Source: Brevundimonas aurantiaca
GTDB lineage: Bacteria; Pseudomonadota; Alphaproteobacteria; Caulobacterales; Caulobacteraceae
Length of the DNA: 64,000 bases
Direction of reading: 5' to 3'
NCBI RefSeq assembly: GCF_014199955.1
Contig: NZ_JACHOQ010000003.1
Span: 186,001 to 250,000 of the forward strand
This document shows, one piece after another, positions 63,536-64,000 of the stretch. The notes beneath the pieces were generated by a model that was given only the letters and a program-made list of their open reading frames with translations, was not told the DNA's origin and searched no databases. How positions within the stretch are numbered: the first letter of the stretch is position 1; each line of letters opens with the position of its first letter. Both the position numbers and the translations under genes were made by a program.

Positions 63536-64000
63536 ATGTCGCGTCTGCTCGCCTTCGTTTCCGCCGCCGCTCTTCTGGCCACGCCCGTCGCGGCCCAGTC
63601 GGTGAACCGGACCACCGTCAACGGCATCATCGACCAGGGGCTGAACCACAGCCAGGTGATGCAGACGGCCGCCTATCTGACGGACCGGATCGGCGGGCGA
63701 ATGACCAATTCGCCGCAGATGCGGGAGGCGGAACGCTGGACCCAGCAGCAGTTCCGCGACTGGGGCCTGTCGAACGTCCGGGCCGAGGGGTTCGAGTTCG
63801 GGCGGGGCTGGTCCATCGTCCGCTCCAGCGCCCGCATGACGGCGCCGCGACCGCTGGACCTGAGGGCCATTCCGGTGGCCTGGACCCCTTCGACCAACGG
63901 GGTGATCAGCGGCGGCGTGATCGTGGCGCCGATCTCCAAGGTCGAGGATTTCGACAAATGGCGGGGCAAGCTGTCGGGCAAGATCGTCATGCTGTCCCAG
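63536..64000 (+). CDS. M28-family peptidase, 5' part
   Basis: An open frame of 155 codons that runs off the right edge. It begins with ATG at 63536, after CAGGGGG, and encodes a signal peptide (MSRLLAFVSAAALLATPVAA, cut near AAQS), then AAYLTDRIGGRMTNSPQMRE and AERWTQQQFRDWGLSNVRAE, the N-terminal pattern of M28 aminopeptidases with a PA-like insert (VISGGVIVAPISKVEDFDKW, GKLSGKIVML). Metal ligands would lie beyond the window. It is a periplasmic or secreted peptidase. Confidence 0.85.
   Translation, partial: MSRLLAFVSAAALLATPVAAQSVNRTTVNGIIDQGLNHSQVMQTAAYLTDRIGGRMTNSPQMREAERWTQQQFRDWGLSNVRAEGFEFGRGWSIVRSSARMTAPRPLDLRAIPVAWTPSTNGVISGGVIVAPISKVEDFDKWRGKLSGKIVMLSQ

Overview
The window is one continuous stretch of a high-GC (about two thirds G+C) alphaproteobacterial chromosome. 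Gene content and order point to the Caulobacterales, most likely Brevundimonas or a close relative. The block cenR - yggS - thiE-like - ntrZ - DUF3576 - leuS - lptE - holA - parB - parA - rsmG - mnmG - mnmE - rho - hemJ - hemH - hemE, then ppsR-type regulator - maf - aroE - coaE - dnaQ - secB, follows the Caulobacter crescentus chromosome on both sides of its replication origin. I see no phage, plasmid, transposon, CRISPR, tRNA or rRNA gene.

Layout. 0-5.5 kb: a partial unknown gene, a SirB1-type protein, a UbiH-type hydroxylase, ftsK and a GNAT acetyltransferase. 5.7-10.4 kb: a LolA-type carrier, a candidate small RNA of about 100 nt, xth and a TonB-dependent receptor. 10.4-15.3 kb: a divergent MocR regulator / YczE membrane protein pair, cenR, yggS, a ThiE-like gene and ntrZ. 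15.5-20.5 kb: a DUF3576 lipoprotein and the leuS-lptE-holA operon. 20.5-26.5 kb: parB-parA-rsmG-mnmG and mnmE with four parS sites. 26.5-30.7 kb: the hemE-hemH-hemJ-rho cluster. 30.67-31.13 kb: a 460-base non-coding interval that looks like the chromosome origin (Cori), with CtrA-type and DnaA-type sites in inverted modules. 31.1-34.8 kb: the ppsR-type gene, maf, aroE, coaE and dnaQ as an overlapping operon. 34.9-38.5 kb: secB, a Tim44-like protein, mltA, a repeat-rich 606-base gap and a universal stress protein. 38.5-46.5 kb: the giant NAD-glutamate dehydrogenase, a PerM-type transporter and a HerA-like ATPase. 46.5-54.9 kb: a NifU protein, two XRE regulators, tsaB-rimI-fur-miaB, phoH-ybeY-lnt and a third XRE regulator. 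54.9-64 kb: a GreA-like factor, an HI0933-type flavoprotein, divL, a small zinc peptidase, marC, pyrF, an Asn/Val-repeat secreted protein, an SDHAF4-like protein, htpX, a palindromic element and the start of an M28 peptidase.

Genes near the origin mostly run away from it: hemE to parB on the minus strand to its left, the ppsR-type gene to dnaQ on the plus strand to its right. Several genes belong to the Caulobacter cell-cycle circuit: ftsK and parABS (segregation and division), cenR and ntrZ (envelope and signalling), the Cori CtrA/DnaA sites (replication licensing), gdhZ (metabolism linked to division) and divL (tyrosine-bearing pseudokinase feeding CckA/CtrA). dnaA is not in the window. The points most worth a second look are the inverted CtrA-DnaA modules, the candidate small RNA between the LolA gene and xth, the 100-base palindromic element near 37.75 kb with a separate TGTCCGA-rich array just upstream, and the operator-like palindrome between the MocR gene and yczE.
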